Positions 14,219 to 22,616 of a DNA stretch of 64,000 nucleotides are shown one piece after another. The stretch covers positions 31,274 through 95,273 of the forward strand of contig SFHQ01000002.1 of the NCBI GenBank assembly GCA_004556345.1. Reading direction: 5' to 3'. This stretch comes from Clostridiales bacterium (GTDB lineage: Bacteria > Bacillota > Clostridia > Oscillospirales > Oscillospiraceae). The notes under the pieces are model-generated. The model worked only from the letters and a program-made list of their open reading frames with translations, was not told the DNA's origin and did no database searches. Each line of letters begins with the position of its first letter. Position 1 is the stretch's first letter. Position numbers and translations under genes: made by a program.

Positions 14219-15673
14219 ATGGCATTGATGACTGGAAAAGAATATGTGGAAAGCCTGCGCAAGCTGAACATGAAGGTTTACATGTTTGGCAAGAAGGTCG
14301 AGAACCCTGTGGATGACCCCATCCTGGCTCCCTCCGTGAACTCCGTGAAGATGACCTATGACCTGGCCCAAGGCCCCAACTACGCGGACCTGATGACCGC
14401 CACCTCCCACCTGACCGGCGAGACCGTCAACCGCTTCATGAACATCCACCAGTCCACCGATGACCTGGTGAAAAAGGTGAAGATGCAGCGCCTGCTGGGC
14501 CAGGTCACCGCCGCCTGCTTCCAGCGATGTGTCGGCATGGACGCCATCAACGCCGTCTATTCCACCACCTATGAGATCGACCAGAAGTACGGCAGCCAGT
14601 ACCACGAGAACTTCAAGAAGTTCGTCATCGAGGCCCAGAGAAAGGACTGGACCATCGACGGCGCCATGACCGACCCCAAGGGCGACCGCGGCCTGCCCCC
14701 CCACAAACAGGAAGACCCCGACATGTTCCTGCACGTGGTCGAGCAGCGGCCCGACGGCATCGTGGTCCGCGGGGCCAAGGCCCACCAGACCGGCATGTGC
14801 AACTCCCACCAGGTCCTGGTCATGCCCACCCAGGCCATGGGTCCTGAGGACAAGGACTACGCCGTCTCCTTCTCCTGCCCCGCAGACGCCGAGGGCCTGT
14901 TTATGATCGTTGGCCGCCAGAGCTGCGACACCCGCAAGCTGGAAGGCTCCGACATCGACGTGGGCAACGCCCAGTACGGCGGCGTGGAGCTGCTGGTCGT
15001 GTTTGACGACGTGTTCATCCCCAACGAGAACATCTACATGAACGGCGAGAGCGAGTTCGCCACCGTCATGGTCGAGCGCTTTGCCGGCTATCACCGTCAG
15101 TCCTACGGCGGATGTAAGGTCGGCGTGGGCGACGTGCTGATTGGCGCTGCCGCCGTGGCCGCCGACTACAACGGCGTGGCCAAGGCCAGCCACATCAAGG
15201 ACAAGCTCATCGAGATGATCCATCTCAACGAGACCATGTACTCCTGCGGCATCGCCTGCTCCGCCGAGGGCACCCAGACCGCCTCCGGCAACTACCTGAT
15301 CAATCTCCTGCTGGCCAACGTCTGCAAGCAGAACGTCACCCGCTTCCCCTATGAGATGGCCCGCATCGCCGAGGACCTGGCCGGCGGTGCCGTGGGCACC
15401 TGCCTGTCCGAGGCGGACCTGCACGGCGAGTTCACCGGTCCCTGGGTCGAGAAGTATATGAAGAGCGGCACCGGCACCACCGCCGAGAACCGCATGCGTA
15501 TTCTCCGCCTGATCGAGAACCTCTCTCTGGGCGCCGGGGCCGTCGGCTACCGGACCGAGTCCCTGCACGGGGCCGGCTCTCCCCAGGCCCAGCGCGTGAT
15601 GATCGCCCGCCAGGGTGACATCGCCGGCAAGAAGGTCCTGGCCAAGCGCATCGCCCGCGTGAAAGAGGACTGA
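14219..15673 (+). CDS. abfD: 4-hydroxybutyryl-CoA dehydratase / vinylacetyl-CoA delta-isomerase
   Basis: 484 aa, the length of AbfD from Clostridium aminobutyricum. This FAD and [4Fe-4S] enzyme dehydrates 4-hydroxybutyryl-CoA to crotonyl-CoA through a ketyl radical, a key step of 4-aminobutyrate and succinate fermentation to butyrate. Visible cluster ligands are Cys100 and Cys104 (AACFQRCVG) and the His and Cys of YHRQSYGGCKVG, matching C99, C103, H292 and C299 of the characterised enzyme. The EYVESLRKLNMKVY start is typical. ATG 14219 has AGAAAGGAA upstream. The sigma-54 promoter at 14078 puts it under the adjacent activator. No CoA-transferase or 4-hydroxybutyrate dehydrogenase gene is nearby. 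Confidence 0.95.
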   Translation: MALMTGKEYVESLRKLNMKVYMFGKKVENPVDDPILAPSVNSVKMTYDLAQGPNYADLMTATSHLTGETVNRFMNIHQSTDDLVKKVKMQRLLGQVTAACFQRCVGMDAINAVYSTTYEIDQKYGSQYHENFKKFVIEAQRKDWTIDGAMTDPKGDRGLPPHKQEDPDMFLHVVEQRPDGIVVRGAKAHQTGMCNSHQVLVMPTQAMGPEDKDYAVSFSCPADAEGLFMIVGRQSCDTRKLEGSDIDVGNAQYGGVELLVVFDDVFIPNENIYMNGESEFATVMVERFAGYHRQSYGGCKVGVGDVLIGAAAVAADYNGVAKASHIKDKLIEMIHLNETMYSCGIACSAEGTQTASGNYLINLLLANVCKQNVTRFPYEMARIAEDLAGGAVGTCLSEADLHGEFTGPWVEKYMKSGTGTTAENRMRILRLIENLSLGAGAVGYRTESLHGAGSPQAQRVMIARQGDIAGKKVLAKRIARVKED

Positions 15674-15721
15674 GTCTCCCCCAAAAAACCGGATAGAATC
15701 AACACCGAGGAGGACACGAAC

Positions 15722-16009
15722 ATGACGCAGCATCTGGAAGAACTCTTGGAGACCCTGGTCCGCCCCGCCCTGCGGGAACACGGCGGCGACGTGGAACTGG
15801 TCCGCTATGAAAACGGCGTCCTGCGCCTGAAAATGCTGGGCCGCTGCGCCGGCTGCCCCGGCGCGACCCTCACCAACGAGACCCTCATCGAGGGCCAGTT
15901 AAAGCCCCTCCTGCCGGAGCTGCGAGAAGTGATCCTGGTCCACGCGGTGAGCGATTCTCTCCTGGCCCAGGCACGGGCCATGATGACCCGAAGCCAGTTC
16001 CAAAGTTAA
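15722..16009 (+). CDS. NifU-like C-terminal domain (Fe-S scaffold) protein
   Basis: 95 aa, the stand-alone Nfu domain, with CAGCPGA as the CxxC motif that binds or transfers an Fe-S cluster. It lies 48 bp after abfD with a GAGGA ribosome site and shares its terminator, so it is probably co-transcribed and may help load the [4Fe-4S] cluster of the dehydratase. That functional link is inference from context. Confidence 0.85.
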   Translation: MTQHLEELLETLVRPALREHGGDVELVRYENGVLRLKMLGRCAGCPGATLTNETLIEGQLKPLLPELREVILVHAVSDSLLAQARAMMTRSQFQS

Positions 16010-16026
16010 ACTCCTTCCCATAAAAA

Positions 16027-16078
16027 CTCTCCGGGCCACCCGCGTCGTAAGACATGGGTGGCCCGGAGGGGTTTTTAT
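16027..16078. terminator. Strong bidirectional terminator
   Basis: CTCCGGGCCACCC / GGGTGGCCCGGAG (13 bp) flanked by AAAAA on the left and TTTTT on the right. It ends abfD-nfu on the plus strand and the histidine kinase operon on the minus strand. Confidence 0.93.
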
Positions 16079-16101
16079 GGGGATTTGTTTTTATGGGTGT
16101 G

Positions 16102-17376
16102 TTAAGGTTGATCCTGTACCAGTTGCAGAGAGAGCAAGCAAACGAACTTCTCTCCCTGGGGCAGGGCGAGAAAGTCGCCGTCGTGGGCTTTGGCGATGTC
16201 GCGGACGATGCCTTGGCCCAGGCCCTTGCCTTTGCGGTACTGGGTGGGGTCATAGGGGTTTTCGGTTTTGAGGAGCAGGCTCCCGCCGTCCGGCCCGGCC
16301 TTGATGCAGATGCGCCGCCGGTCCGGCGGCAGGGGGCGGACGGCTTTGATGGCGTTGTCCAGGAGGTTGGCGAAAACGCTGCACAGCTCCCCGTCGGAGA
16401 GGCCCGTGGCTTCTGGGACGTCCAGAGACGCTTCCAGGGTGATGTTTTCCCGGCGGCAGAGGGCGGCCTTGTTGGCCAGGACGGCGTTGACCACGGGGTT
16501 GGCACAGAAGTGGACGGTTTCCGTAGTGGTCAGGCTGTCGGAGAGAGCCCGGAGCTGGTCGGCCAGGCGGTCGTAGTCTTTTTGTTCCAAGAGGGTCAGG
16601 CCCACGGCCAGCTGGTTCTTGTAGTCGTGAGCCAGGCGGGCCACGGCCCGCTCTTTCTCCTGGAGGACATCGTATTCCATCATCTGACGGTCTTTCTCAT
16701 ACTCCATGACCTGGAGCTTTCGCTCCAGCTCGGCCTTTTTGGCGGTGTCCGTCATGGTTTTTAAGAGGAAGATGTTGACCACGATGCAGTAGAGGCAGGC
16801 CAGGGCGAAGTAAGCCGCCAGCCGGGGCGAGGGATACTGCTCCACCAGCCAGTAAAAGCCGACGATGAACAGCAGATGCCCCAGGGGATAGAAGACGAAA
16901 CGCTTCACCGTCTGCCGCTGGAGGGGCGTGGTCCGGTGGAGCTTTCTCATGATGGGGATCAGCCACAGGGCCAGGGTGGCCACATAGTTGAAGTAGGTCA
17001 CACCCAGGCGGACGGCGGGGTTGGTCAGGATCTCATACTCGCTCAGATGCAGCCACTGCACGCAGAGGATCATCGCCCCCATGTCCAGGGCGAAGACCGT
17101 CACCCAGGTGTAGAGCAAGGCAAAGAGCTTGTGCCACACGCTGCTGCGGAAGAAGACAAAGACCAGCAGCAGCGCCAGCCCATTGGCCGAGAGGAGCTTG
17201 GCCAGGGTGTGGGCCTCTAAAAGGCGGCTGACCACCGCCGCCAGCAGGTACCCGCCCGCCGTTAGCCAGAAGTTGAGCCTGGGGGCAAAGCGAGGCTCCA
17301 GCATAAAGCTCATAAAGGCCGCGTAGGTCAGGATCTGCAAGGCGCTGGCCAGCAACAGAAAGACTTGCAGGATCAT
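16102..17376 (-). CDS. Membrane sensor histidine kinase, AgrC-like (GHKL type)
   Basis: 424 aa. The first about 200 residues hold roughly six hydrophobic segments. A coiled stretch (TAKKAELERKLQVMEYEKDRQ) leads to the phospho-acceptor region ARLAHDYKNQLAVG, whose H-box histidine is typical of AgrC/CitA-like kinases. A C-terminal GHKL ATPase follows, with the N-box FANLLDNAIKAV and the G-box GKGLGQGIV. The ATG at 17376 overlaps the stop of the response regulator by 4 bp (ATGA). The longer in-frame start lies inside the regulator gene. No agrB/agrD-like peptide genes are visible nearby, so the signal is unknown. Confidence 0.9.
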   Translation of the reverse strand: MILQVFLLLASALQILTYAAFMSFMLEPRFAPRLNFWLTAGGYLLAAVVSRLLEAHTLAKLLSANGLALLLVFVFFRSSVWHKLFALLYTWVTVFALDMGAMILCVQWLHLSEYEILTNPAVRLGVTYFNYVATLALWLIPIMRKLHRTTPLQRQTVKRFVFYPLGHLLFIVGFYWLVEQYPSPRLAAYFALACLYCIVVNIFLLKTMTDTAKKAELERKLQVMEYEKDRQMMEYDVLQEKERAVARLAHDYKNQLAVGLTLLEQKDYDRLADQLRALSDSLTTTETVHFCANPVVNAVLANKAALCRRENITLEASLDVPEATGLSDGELCSVFANLLDNAIKAVRPLPPDRRRICIKAGPDGGSLLLKTENPYDPTQYRKGKGLGQGIVRDIAKAHDGDFLALPQGEKFVCLLSLQLVQDQP

Positions 17377-18101
17377 AGACGCGCCCCCCGGTAGAGCAGG
17401 TAGCGGGTGTGGGTCTCCTCCTGCTTGCTGCGGCTGATGGGCACAGCCCGGCCCCCCTGGAGGAGGACGTTTTTCCGGTCGATGCGGTCGATGTAGCGCA
17501 TGTTGACGATGTAGCTCTTGTGGACCCGAACAAATTCCTCCGGCAGCTTTTCCTCCCACTCGTCCAGGCGGCCGTGAAAGGCCCGGTCCGTCCGGCCGTC
17601 GCGGGCGCAGATCTGGATGGTGTGGCCCTTGCTCTCCAGGGCCAGGACCTCCCGATAGGGGACGCTGCACAGGGCGCGGTTTTTGGGGTAGGTCAGCACG
17701 TCCTGGTCCTTGGCACGGGCGTCGATCTGCTGGACGCACCGCCGGAGATGGTACGAGAGGTACGTATCTTCCACGGGTTTGGTCAGGTATCCCACGGGCT
17801 TGACCTGGCCGGTGAAGATGCGCTGGCAGTACCGCTCACCGTAGGCGGTGAGATAAAGGACTTGGATGGGCTTGTCCGCCCCGTCGCACAGGTCGTCCGC
17901 CAGGGCGATCCCACTGGCCGGACCGAACTCGATGTCCATGATGAGAATATCCGGCAAACACGCCCGCGCCGCCGCCCGGACCGCCGCCGGGTCTTCAAAG
18001 GATTGCAGCCGCACGTCGGGCAGGATGCGTGCGATCTTCTCCTCCAAGCCGCGCAGGTGCACCGCCTCGTCATCGCAGAGCCAAATGTCGTACACAGCCA
18101 T
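17373..18101 (-). CDS. LytTR-family response regulator (AgrA-like)
   Basis: About 242 aa. The receiver domain (CDDE near residue 10, phospho-acceptor Asp in DILIMDIEFG) is followed by a LytTR DNA-binding domain (EEFVRVHKSYIVNMRYIDRI). ATG 18101 sits very close to AGGAGG, and the GTG at 18095 (same frame, two codons in) has better spacing, so the start may be there. First gene of the kinase operon. A promoter and a 10-bp direct repeat lie just upstream. Confidence 0.92.
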   Translation of the reverse strand: MAVYDIWLCDDEAVHLRGLEEKIARILPDVRLQSFEDPAAVRAAARACLPDILIMDIEFGPASGIALADDLCDGADKPIQVLYLTAYGERYCQRIFTGQVKPVGYLTKPVEDTYLSYHLRRCVQQIDARAKDQDVLTYPKNRALCSVPYREVLALESKGHTIQICARDGRTDRAFHGRLDEWEEKLPEEFVRVHKSYIVNMRYIDRIDRKNVLLQGGRAVPISRSKQEETHTRYLLYRGARL

Positions 18102-18129
18102 CTCCTCCTGTTTTTTGTTTGCTGCTGCT

Positions 18130-18158
18130 ATCTTACCATAGAATATCCCAGGAGGCAA
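18130..18158 (-). promoter_or_regulatory. Promoter of the LytTR two-component operon
   Basis: Minus-strand TTGCCT (18158-18153), 17-bp spacer, TAAGAT (18135-18130). Confidence 0.55.
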
Positions 18159-18182
18159 ACCCTGCCGACATCAGGCAAACCC
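18153..18182 (-). promoter_or_regulatory. Direct repeat at the LytTR operon promoter
   Basis: Plus-strand AGGCAAACCC occurs at 18153-18162 and 18173-18182, 20 bp apart start to start. The first copy covers the -35 box. LytTR regulators bind pairs of short direct repeats about two helical turns apart, so this may be an autoregulatory site. Confidence 0.4.
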
Positions 18183-20543
18183 CAGGGCCAGGCCCACGCA
18201 GCGGACCAGAAACGCCATGACCCACGCGATCACGCACTGGATGAGGACGGTGGCTGCTGCGGCCTTGCCGCTGCCCAGCTCCCGCCGGACCGTGGCAATG
18301 GCCGCCACGCAGGGGGTGTAGAGCAGGGTGAAGACCAGGAAGACCACGGCAGTGAAGGGGGTGAAGAGGGTGGTGATGTTGGCCGCATCTCCCCCGACCA
18401 GCAGGGTCAGGGTGGACACGACGCTCTCCTTGGCGGTAAAGCCCGTGATGAGGGCGGTGGAGGCCCGCCAGTCGTTGAATCCCAAGGGGCCGAAGAGGGG
18501 GGCGAAGATCCCGCCCAGCGCAGCCAGCAAGCTCTCGCCGGGGGTAGCAACGACGTTCAGGCGGGCATCAAACGTCTGCAGGAACCAGATGATGATGGAG
18601 GCCAGGAAGATGACGGTAAAGGCTTTTTGCAAAAAGCCCTTGGCCTTTTCCCAAATGAGGTGCCCCACGCTCTTGGCGCTGGGCAGGCGGTAGTTGGGCA
18701 GCTCCATGACAAAGGGCACCGGCTCCCCCCGGAACTTGGTCAGCTTCAGGATCCCGGCATACAAAATGCCGCACAAGATCCCAAAGACATACAGTCCGAC
18801 CATGGCCAGCGCCCGGTACGGCCGCGGGAAGAAGGCCCCCACCAGCATGGTATAAATGGGCAGCTTGGCCGAGCAGCTCATAAAGGGGGTCAGCAAAATG
18901 GTCATCCGCCGGTCCCGCTCGCTGGAGAGGGTCCGGGTCGCCATAATGGCCGGGACGGAGCAGCCGAAGCCCACCAGCATGGGCACAAAGCTCCGGCCGG
19001 AGAGGCCCAGCTTCCGCAGAGGCCGGTCCATCACAAAGGCCACGCGCGCCATATAGCCTGTGTCCTCCAGGATCGACAGGAAGAAGAACAGCGTCACAAT
19101 GGCGGGCAAGAAGCTCAGCACACTGCCGATGCCCTGCGCTGCGCCGTCGATGACCAGGGAGTGGACGACCGCATTGACGTGCAAGGCCTGCAACCCGTGG
19201 TCCAGCAGGGCGATGGCCTGGTTCACGAGAAAGGCCATCCCGTCGGACAGCCACGCCCCGATGCCGCTGAAGGTCATCCAGAAGATCACCGCCATAATGC
19301 CGAGGAAGCAGGGCACGGCCGTGTATTTGCCGGTCAAAAACCGGTCGATGGCCATGCTGCGCTTGTGTTCCTTGCTCTCCCTCGGCCGCACGACGGAGGT
19401 GCGGCAGAGATCTTCCAGGAAAGAGAAGCGCATGTTGGCCAGGGCCGCCTCTCGGTCCAGGCCGGACTCCTTCTCCATGACGGAGACGATCTGTTCAAAC
19501 GCCTCCCGCTTGTCCTCCGGCAGGTGGAGGGCCTGCTCGATGATGGGGTCATTTTCAATGAGCTTGGTGGCGGCAAAGCGCACCGGCAGGCCGGCGGCTT
19601 TGGCGTTGTTCTCCACCATGTGGGCCGTGGCGTGGATGCACCGGTGGACGGCCCCCAGGGGGTCATTCTGGTTGGGGTTGTCCGGGCAAAAGTCGATGCG
19701 CACCGGAGCCTCCCGGTAGCGGGCGACGTGGATGGCATGGTCGATCAGCTCGTTGATGCCCTCGTTCTTCACCGCCGAGATGGGCACCACCGGGATGCCC
19801 AGGGCCTGCTCCAGCTCGTTGACCCGGACCGTGCCTCCGTTGGCCCGCACCTCGTCCATCATGTTCAGGGCCAGGACCATGGGGATGCCCAGTTCCATGA
19901 GCTGCATGGTCAAATAGAGATTGCGCTCGATGTTCGTGGCATCGACGATGTTGATGATGCCGTCCGGCTTCGTCTCCAGCAAAAAGCGCCGGGTGACGAT
20001 CTCCTCGCTGGAATAGGGGGAGAGGGAGTAGATGCCCGGCAGGTCGGTCACGGTGGCCTCCGGGTGGCTTCGGATCGTGCCGTCCTTTCGGTCCACGGTG
20101 ACACCGGGGAAATTACCCACGTGCTGGTTGGCCCCGGTGAGCTGGTTAAATAGGGTCGTTTTCCCGCAGTTCTGGTTGCCCGCCAGGGCAAAGCGCAGGG
20201 GCTGCCCGGCGGGGATGCCCTCCGTTTTCTTCGGGTGGTCTGTCTCCACGGTGCTTTGTTCGCCCACGGCGGGGTGGTCGATGGCCTGGTAGCGGAGCGG
20301 TCTGGTCTCCACGCCGGTCTTTTGATACACGGCCCCGATCTCTATCTTTCGCGCCTCGTCCAGGCGGAGGGTCAGCTCATAGCCCCGGAGCTTGATCTGC
20401 ACCGGGTCGCCCATAGGGGCGGTCTTTTGCAGGGTGACTTCGGTCTGCGGCGTCAGCCCCATATCCAGCAAATGGTGGCGCAGTGACCCGCTGCCGCCCA
20501 CTGCTTGGATCACGGCGCTCTGGCCGGGCTTGAGCCGGTCCAT
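18171..20543 (-). CDS. feoB: FeoA-FeoB fusion ferrous iron transporter
   Basis: About 790 aa. Residues 1-75 form a FeoA domain (LRHHLLDMGLTPQTEVTL). After a linker comes the FeoB GTPase domain with G1 GNQNCGKTT, G3 DLPGIYSLSPYSSEE and G4 LNMMDE, followed by the multi-span permease core with Gate segments. The family imports Fe(II) at the inner membrane, as expected in anaerobes. The start is uncertain: ATG 20543 fits the beginning of the FeoA domain but lacks a good Shine-Dalgarno site; GTG 20549 is an alternative. Promoter and two dyad repeats lie upstream. Confidence 0.93.
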   Translation of the reverse strand: MDRLKPGQSAVIQAVGGSGSLRHHLLDMGLTPQTEVTLQKTAPMGDPVQIKLRGYELTLRLDEARKIEIGAVYQKTGVETRPLRYQAIDHPAVGEQSTVETDHPKKTEGIPAGQPLRFALAGNQNCGKTTLFNQLTGANQHVGNFPGVTVDRKDGTIRSHPEATVTDLPGIYSLSPYSSEEIVTRRFLLETKPDGIINIVDATNIERNLYLTMQLMELGIPMVLALNMMDEVRANGGTVRVNELEQALGIPVVPISAVKNEGINELIDHAIHVARYREAPVRIDFCPDNPNQNDPLGAVHRCIHATAHMVENNAKAAGLPVRFAATKLIENDPIIEQALHLPEDKREAFEQIVSVMEKESGLDREAALANMRFSFLEDLCRTSVVRPRESKEHKRSMAIDRFLTGKYTAVPCFLGIMAVIFWMTFSGIGAWLSDGMAFLVNQAIALLDHGLQALHVNAVVHSLVIDGAAQGIGSVLSFLPAIVTLFFFLSILEDTGYMARVAFVMDRPLRKLGLSGRSFVPMLVGFGCSVPAIMATRTLSSERDRRMTILLTPFMSCSAKLPIYTMLVGAFFPRPYRALAMVGLYVFGILCGILYAGILKLTKFRGEPVPFVMELPNYRLPSAKSVGHLIWEKAKGFLQKAFTVIFLASIIIWFLQTFDARLNVVATPGESLLAALGGIFAPLFGPLGFNDWRASTALITGFTAKESVVSTLTLLVGGDAANITTLFTPFTAVVFLVFTLLYTPCVAAIATVRRELGSGKAAAATVLIQCVIAWVMAFLVRCVGLALGFA

Positions 20544-20594
20544 CGTCACCGTTTGCTCGTTTACAGCTTGCAAGGTTCGTTCCGTCCTTTCCGG

Positions 20595-20639
20595 CAGATC
20601 TCTGTCGGTTCCGTTGCGTCCCGTTTCGCCAGATCTCTG
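20595..20639 (-). promoter_or_regulatory. Repeated dyad in the feoAB leader
   Basis: CAGATCTCTG (minus strand CAGAGATCTG) occurs at 20595-20604 and 20630-20639, each between the promoter and the start codon. CAGA/TCTG arms make it a near-palindrome. Possible metal-responsive operator. Regulator unknown. Confidence 0.35.
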
Positions 20640-20655
20640 CCCGTTTCGTAAGCCT

Positions 20656-20684
20656 AGTGTAACACGCCTGCGCTCCCCGCGCAA
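20656..20684 (-). promoter_or_regulatory. Promoter of the FeoAB gene
   Basis: Minus-strand TTGCGC (20684-20679), 17-bp spacer ending in TGt, TACACT (20661-20656), an extended -10. Confidence 0.6.
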
Positions 20685-20716
20685 CTGCTATTCTTTTTGT
20701 TCCGCCCGAACCGCAA

Positions 20717-20782
20717 AAAGTTTCTTCTATACAAGAAACTCTTGGTTCATTCTTGATTTTATTCCATTATAGAAGAAACTTT
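20717..20782. repeat. Perfect 15-bp inverted repeat at an old gene remnant
   Basis: AAAGTTTCTTCTATA (20717-20731) and TATAGAAGAAACTTT (20768-20782) with 36 nt between. The centre also holds AAGAAAC, which can pair locally with the left arm. It borders the ATPase remnant. Could be a mobile-element end, an operator or a hairpin. Between the feoAB promoter and here nothing else is recognisable. Confidence 0.55.
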
Positions 20783-20869
20783 AAAAGTCAGGGGAGAAAG
20801 CTCAGCACAGAAACCGTCTACAACTATCTTGACGTTCTGGAGAGTGCGTTCTTGATCCACAGATACCCT
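20768..20869 (+). pseudogene. Fragment of an AAA-family ATPase (DUF4143 type)
   Basis: The plus-strand translation contains FKSQGRKLSTETVYNYLD followed by ESAFLIHRYP. This is the characteristic piece of the C-terminal part of the ATP-binding proteins with a DUF4143 domain. About 34 residues match that pattern from memory, then the frame degenerates. Neither the P-loop nor the remaining domain is present. It is a decayed remnant, ended by the terminator at 20935. Confidence 0.6.
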
Positions 20870-20934
20870 TCTGCACATCAACCGCGGCGGGATCCGTCAA
20901 AAAAACATTCTTCAATTTTTAGAAGCATGAATCC

Positions 20935-20967
20935 AAAAAGCCGACCCTGATTTTGGGTCGGCTTTTT
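20935..20967. terminator. Bidirectional terminator
   Basis: AAAAAGCCGACCC / GGGTCGGCTTTTT with a 7-nt loop. Ends the rubrerythrin transcript on the minus strand. Confidence 0.93.
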
Positions 20968-20989
20968 GGGGGTTCCGGATGAAGTTGTA

Positions 20990-21523
20990 TCAATAGTTGT
21001 CCGCCTTGACCTCGAAGAAGGACTGGGGGTGGTTGCAGACGGGACATACATCGGGGGCCTTGTCGCCATACTCCAGGTGCCCGCAGTTGCGGCAGTACCA
21101 GACCTTGACGGAGGACTTCTTGAAGACCTCGTCGTTCTCCAGGTTCTCCAGCAGCTTCAGGTAGCGCTCGTAGTGAGACTTCTCGATCTCACCCACGGCG
21201 GCGAAGAGGTCAGCGATGCGGTGGAAGCCCTCCTCGCGGGCCTCTTCTGCCATGCGCTTGTACATGCTGGTCCACTCGTCGTGCTCGCCTTCGGCGGCGG
21301 CCATCAGGTTCTCGGCGGTGGTGCCGATGCCACCCAGCTCCTTGAACCAGAGCTTGGCGTGCTCCTTCTCGTTGCCGGCGGTCTCCTCGAAGAATGCGGC
21401 GATCTGCTGGAAGCCGTCCTTCCGGGCCTGGCTGGCGTAATAGGTGTACTTATTTCTGGCCTGGCTTTCGCCGGCAAATGCCTCCCACAGGTTGGCTTCG
21501 GTCTTGCTGCCCTTCAGTTCCAT
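20990..21523 (-). CDS. rbr: Rubrerythrin
   Basis: 178 aa. The N-terminal ferritin-like diiron domain carries the repeated ExxH pattern (ANLWEAFAGESQARNKY, ETAGNEKEHAKLW, GEIEKSHYERY). The C-terminal rubredoxin-like domain has CRNCGH and CPVCNHP for one iron. It reduces hydrogen peroxide in the cytoplasm of anaerobes. ATG 21523 has AAAGGAG upstream, and the longer in-frame start is rejected. Monocistronic. Confidence 0.95.
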   Translation of the reverse strand: MELKGSKTEANLWEAFAGESQARNKYTYYASQARKDGFQQIAAFFEETAGNEKEHAKLWFKELGGIGTTAENLMAAAEGEHDEWTSMYKRMAEEAREEGFHRIADLFAAVGEIEKSHYERYLKLLENLENDEVFKKSSVKVWYCRNCGHLEYGDKAPDVCPVCNHPQSFFEVKADNY

Positions 21524-21809
21524 TGTTGTGCTCCTTTCTGATGTTCGTTGTGATTTATATGGGTTTGCCCTGGGCCGTCTGCCCTTTGGGCTGGTGTTCT
21601 TTGTTGTGGCTTTAGGATACTGCATTTTGGCCTGAGATACCGTGACTTACACACACTCAGAGAAAAATGATGCAAAAACTTCCTTGGAAATTTGACTTTT
21701 TCTGTCTGAGAAAGTTTTCCCCCGCCGGCGCATACTATACGCACGGCTTCTTTGCAAGCCCCCGCGTTTTTTCAGGCGCGGCAAGCAACGAAACAACGGA
21801 GGGATCATC

Positions 21810-22271
21810 ATGGCTCGCAAGTATCTCACCGCCGGGCTGCTCCTGGTCCTGACCTTGTCCCTGACGGCCTGCGGCACCAGCGACAAGGCCGGGACCTCGG
21901 CCCACCGCTGGGACGGCGGCACCAACGCCGCTTCTCAGGACTGGGCCATCCAGCGCCAGGCGGACGCCCGCGGCCCGCTGTCGGGCAGCACCGACGGCAG
22001 CTATCACGCCGACAGCCAGGGCCGGGTCGACGGCTACCACGCCCGCTCCTACGACGGCAAGCGCGGCCAGGCAAAATCCAATCGGGACAAGGCCGGTGAC
22101 GACCTAAAGAAGGCCGGCGAAAACGCCAAAGACACAGCCAAGGACCTGGGCAAGGCCGCCCAAGACGCCGCCCGCAGCATCGGCGACACCGCAGAGGACG
22201 CCCTAGACGGCATGAAGCAAGCCGCCAAGAACACCACCGACAGCGCCCAGAAGTCTACCAGCGCCCGGTAA
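21810..22271 (+). CDS. Putative lipoprotein with LEA-like charged repeats
   Basis: 153 aa. Residues 1-20 are a signal peptide with lipobox LTAC, so Cys21 should be lipidated and the protein anchored outside the membrane. The middle is polar and Gly/Ser-rich. The C-terminal 60 residues are Ala/Lys/Asp-rich with an 11-residue-like periodicity (KKAGENAKDTAKDLGKAAQD), resembling late-embryogenesis-abundant or YtxH/CsbD-type amphipathic helices. Function unknown. RBS CGGAGGGATC. Ends in its own terminator. Confidence 0.72.
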   Translation: MARKYLTAGLLLVLTLSLTACGTSDKAGTSAHRWDGGTNAASQDWAIQRQADARGPLSGSTDGSYHADSQGRVDGYHARSYDGKRGQAKSNRDKAGDDLKKAGENAKDTAKDLGKAAQDAARSIGDTAEDALDGMKQAAKNTTDSAQKSTSAR

Positions 22272-22286
22272 AGCGGACCCAGCAAC

Positions 22287-22335
22287 ACAAGCCAGGGGAG
22301 AGACAGCTATGTCTTTCTTCTGGCTTGTTGTCTTG
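22287..22335 (+). terminator. Terminator of the lipoprotein gene
   Basis: ACAAGCCAG / CTGGCTTGT outer stem with AGACA/TGTCT inside, followed by a T-rich stretch (TGTCTTGGTTTCTC). Confidence 0.65.
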
Positions 22336-22616
22336 GTTTCTCAGAGACGTCGGGAAGCTATGCAAGACGGACTGGCGTAGCGTCACGAACCCATATCATT
22401 ACTTTATATTATAGCACGAACCCCCCCGTTTACAAGAAAACGAGGAGAGCCAGCCACGGTGAATTCGTGGCGATGGTCGCACCGCCAACGGTGGAAATTT
22501 ATTTTACAGCGAGATTTGTATTGCAGCTACTATAAATATCATGTATAGTGATCTCATAAGAAGTAGGACTTTTATTTAATATTTAACTTGACCTGTAGAT
22601 TTTGGAGTGTGCCATC
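22336..22616. other. AT-richer intergenic region with a tautomerase-gene scrap
   Basis: No gene. Bases 22464-22491 match 24 of 28 positions of the 3' end of the tautomerase gene (23191-23218), in the same orientation. On the minus strand this scrap would encode GGATIAT, against GGVTIAT in the intact protein. Probably the relic of a duplicated tautomerase gene. Confidence 0.5.
22521..22549 (+). promoter_or_regulatory. Promoter for the hypothetical gene at 22617
   Basis: TTGCAG (22521-22526), 17-bp spacer, TATAGT (22544-22549). Confidence 0.55.

Noticed and set aside
14147..15781. 544-codon minus-strand frame opposite abfD
   Set aside because: Same reasons: shadow of the dehydratase gene, Val/Gly/His-biased composition.
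17409..20153. Long plus-strand open frame (914 codons)
   Set aside because: It is antisense to the response regulator and FeoB genes, has His/Gln/Gly-biased low-quality composition and no domain. A GC-rich shadow frame.
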